Shown piece after piece: positions 38,395 through 39,507 of a stretch of 39,507 bases of DNA. Location of the stretch: NCBI GenBank assembly GCA_003284375.1, contig QBVL01000015.1:1-39507 (forward strand), read 5' to 3'. The DNA is from Prochlorococcus sp. AG-311-J23. Lineage in GTDB: Bacteria; Cyanobacteriota; Cyanobacteriia; PCC-6307; Cyanobiaceae. The translations under genes and the position numbers were made by a program. Positions within the stretch are counted from its first letter, which is position 1; each line of letters starts with the position of its first letter. The notes under the pieces are model-generated. The model worked only from the letters and a program-made list of their open reading frames with translations. It did not search any database and was not told where the DNA came from.

Positions 38395-38414
38395 GTCTCT
38401 ACATGAGGAGGACT

Positions 38415-38657
38415 ATGACATGGTCAAGGAAATCAAGATTCGTTTCGCCTGTAGAGGTTCTAGAGAACCCTGAAGAGTAGAAATACTTCACTGACTTGGA
38501 ACTTATGAAGTCCAGGGGTAGTTCGATTTGTATGACATGCGAACACTTCACATACAACTGAGACAAGTCATGCGTAACTCTTCTAACTTATCCTCTTCAT
38601 CAGCGTCTTATTCCTCAAGGTGAACATCTAACCAAGCGTTGTAGGAATTGGCAATGA
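38415..38657 (+). pseudogene. Decayed zinc-ribbon-like small protein gene
   Basis: A strong GAGGAGG precedes the ATG at 38415, but one frame runs for 80 codons with two in-frame stops (TAG at 38478, TGA at 38559) before the final TGA at 38655. The protein-like content continues after each stop: C-M-T-C-E-H-F, then DKSCVTLLTYPLHQRLIPQG, then EHLTKRCRNWQ. A CxxC followed by spaced C and C-x-x-W suggests a small zinc-ribbon protein. I read it as a recently inactivated gene, since the frame itself has no shift. An alternative is two or three separate tiny genes. Confidence 0.5.
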
Positions 38658-38728
38658 AAGAGAGTTCTTGATATTGGTCTGTGTCATGAAGTTGCCTAAC
38701 AACCGACCAAATTATTTCTTAAAAATCA

Positions 38729-38860
38729 ATGAACTTAACTACGACTACAGATTCTGTGATGATGTTTTGCATCCTTGCTTTAATGGCAATTTTTGATGCC
38801 GTCTCAACTTTTCTTTCAATCCTCAAGAAAGGAATTTTTTTGATTAGAAATCGCTCCTGA
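38729..38860 (+). CDS. Small membrane protein of unknown function
   Basis: This 43-residue protein starts MNLTTTTDSVMMFCILALMA, has one hydrophobic helix (about residues 11-30), and ends in a basic tail (KKGIFLIRNRS). Not recognised. A protein-like fragment in another frame follows at once (38861-38964), so the real gene may be longer and broken by an indel just before its current stop. Confidence 0.45.
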   Translation: MNLTTTTDSVMMFCILALMAIFDAVSTFLSILKKGIFLIRNRS

Positions 38861-38964
38861 GGCAAAAGGCTAATAGAGAATTAAAGGCAATGCTTGCAGG
38901 GGTGAAAAGCATCTCCAATATAAATAAAAACCAATTAGTGGATTTGATATTGGTTGCTTCTTAG
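38861..38964 (+). pseudogene. Frameshifted continuation of a small protein
   Basis: Reading from the upstream stop at 38842 in this frame gives KANRELKAMLAGVKSIS and then NINKNQLVDLILVAS before a stop. This has strong protein character (a helix-rich, HeH/SAP-like short motif), yet no plausible start codon precedes it. It is probably the displaced end of the gene at 38729 or of a lost gene. If genuine on its own, it could start only at the internal ATG and be 24 residues long. Confidence 0.35.
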
Positions 38965-38968
38965 TAAG

Positions 38969-39139
38969 TCAGTCCCCCTTGTCGTGAGTATCTCCTGCGT
39001 AAGGTTGGGTACCTATTTCTGGTGGTGGATTATTGCTGAAGTCATCAACTAAAGCATCTGCCTCACTTGTAAAAAGTTTGGCGAACCATTGCTTAGTTGC
39101 AATAATTGCTGTCCAGATCTTGTCTCTTTTTCTGGTCAT
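38969..39139 (-). CDS. Small protein of unknown function with good ribosome binding site
   Basis: This 56-residue protein begins MTRKRDKIWTAIIATKQWFA and has a proline-rich, acidic second half (SNNPPPEIGTQPYAG) that is probably disordered. The N-terminal half is an amphipathic helix. A perfect GGAGG lies 7 bases before the ATG, the best Shine-Dalgarno sequence in this region, which is the main reason for calling it. I recognise no family. Confidence 0.6.
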   Translation of the reverse strand: MTRKRDKIWTAIIATKQWFAKLFTSEADALVDDFSNNPPPEIGTQPYAGDTHDKGD

Positions 39140-39224
39140 AGATATGCCTCCAAAGTAGTAAGGGGGCTTTTTGGCCTACTCCCTTTGAGTCCATCACTTC
39201 AGACCTAAGAAAGTGCCTTAACTC

Positions 39225-39263
39225 ATGAGACTCTCCTCCTCCTACTACTACTACTACTACTGA
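39225..39263 (+). repeat. TCC/TAC trinucleotide repeat within a 12-codon frame
   Basis: Three TCC and six TAC triplets (39234-39260) sit in frame behind an ATG at 39225 and before a TGA at 39261, encoding MRLSSSYYYYYY. A run of six tyrosine codons resembles an attenuation leader in form, but there is no clear Shine-Dalgarno sequence and no tyrosine gene nearby. A chance microsatellite is the simpler view. Confidence 0.85.
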
Positions 39264-39275
39264 ATGGAAATTGCT

Positions 39276-39365
39276 ATGGCTAAGAACACCACAGTATTTC
39301 TACATTTTGGTTCTCCGTATAGATATTGTCTGATAAGAGGAGTAAACATAAATCAAGAGTCATAG
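39276..39365 (+). CDS. Doubtful 29-residue frame
   Basis: An ATG frame (MAKNTTVFLHFGSPYRYCLI and nine further residues) stops at 39363. It lacks a strong ribosome binding site and any known motif. Listed only because this part of the window otherwise has no gene. Confidence 0.2.
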   Translation: MAKNTTVFLHFGSPYRYCLIRGVNINQES

Positions 39366-39398
39366 CACTCTCGAAGATATGAGAAAGGGGATATGTGC

Positions 39399-39507
39399 AT
39401 GACTCTAGGGAGGAATCTCACACCTCCTTTTGTGAACAGAGTCACTTTTCGTGCGGTCTCTGCAACGGTCGGAACAACCCCGACTTCTGAGTTCTCTCAG
39501 AGGTTTT
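39399..39507 (+). CDS. Possible gene running off the right end
   Basis: From the ATG at 39399, preceded by AAAGGGG at 8 bases, the frame is open for 36 codons to the window end (MTLGRNLTPPFVNRVTF onward). It contains a hairpin-forming stretch, GGAGG with CCTCC inside GACTCT with AGAGTC (39401-39443), which is unusual in coding DNA, so the region may instead be a structured RNA. Undecided. Confidence 0.25.
   Translation, partial: MTLGRNLTPPFVNRVTFRAVSATVGTTPTSEFSQRF

Noticed and set aside
32660-39507. CRISPR array or insertion sequence in the accessory region
   Set aside because: No regularly spaced direct repeats with unique spacers, no transposase gene and no terminal inverted repeats were seen; the serine recombinase is not accompanied by recognisable element ends.

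Overview
The window is a stretch of a low-GC marine picocyanobacterial chromosome, almost certainly Prochlorococcus. Supporting signs are psbB, psbT, psbM, petB, petD and psaE beside an rRNA operon, a 3-gene high-light-inducible (hli) cluster, many proteins under 60 residues, and the gene order min cluster - HD - ctp | petB-petD. A low-light clade is my inference, not something the sequence proves.

Region by region. 1-3050: tandem TPR/sulfotransferase paralogs. The left copy enters from outside the window and is frameshifted. The right copy (999-2651) is intact, and a tract of about 375 bp is almost identical between them. 3051-8641: tRNA-Phe, then a leftward housekeeping block with a DUF2470 protein, an FGGY sugar kinase, metK, a HAD phosphatase, rpsA and nrdR. 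8788-11118: leftward psbB-psbT and divergent psbM. 11255-13327: a rightward run of a thioesterase, prmC, tsaC and a small membrane protein. 13352-18091: tRNA-Thr, then a leftward cluster ctp-HD-minC-minD-minE. 18161-19353: petB-petD. 19359-20801: a GH100 invertase. 21447-26637: rRNA operon 16S - tRNA-Ile(GAT) - tRNA-Ala(TGC) - 23S - 5S. 26685-32661: mutM, psaE, an unrecognised 349-residue protein, a LysM protein, a class-3-like aldehyde dehydrogenase, a small membrane protein and a VTT-domain membrane protein.

From about 32660 to the end the character changes to an accessory, island-like region. Genes are tiny, spacers are long, and hairpins, simple-sequence repeats and decayed genes are common. 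It holds a 33-residue DUF4278 protein, an NTF2-like protein, three hli genes, several unknown proteins, a four-gene leftward cassette led by a serine recombinase (36168-37547), two adjacent candidate small RNAs (37777-38010), and at least one zinc-ribbon-like pseudogene.

The best candidates for something undescribed are: (1) the translationally coupled serine-recombinase cassette, two of whose three small partner proteins look like paralogs; (2) the pair of candidate sRNAs just upstream of it, one showing an exact Yfr1-type ACTCCTCACAC loop and the next a Yfr2-type GAAACAAGGAAAC loop, each ending in a terminator, with a related hairpin about 400 bp further on. All functional statements come from reading the sequence; no database search was run.
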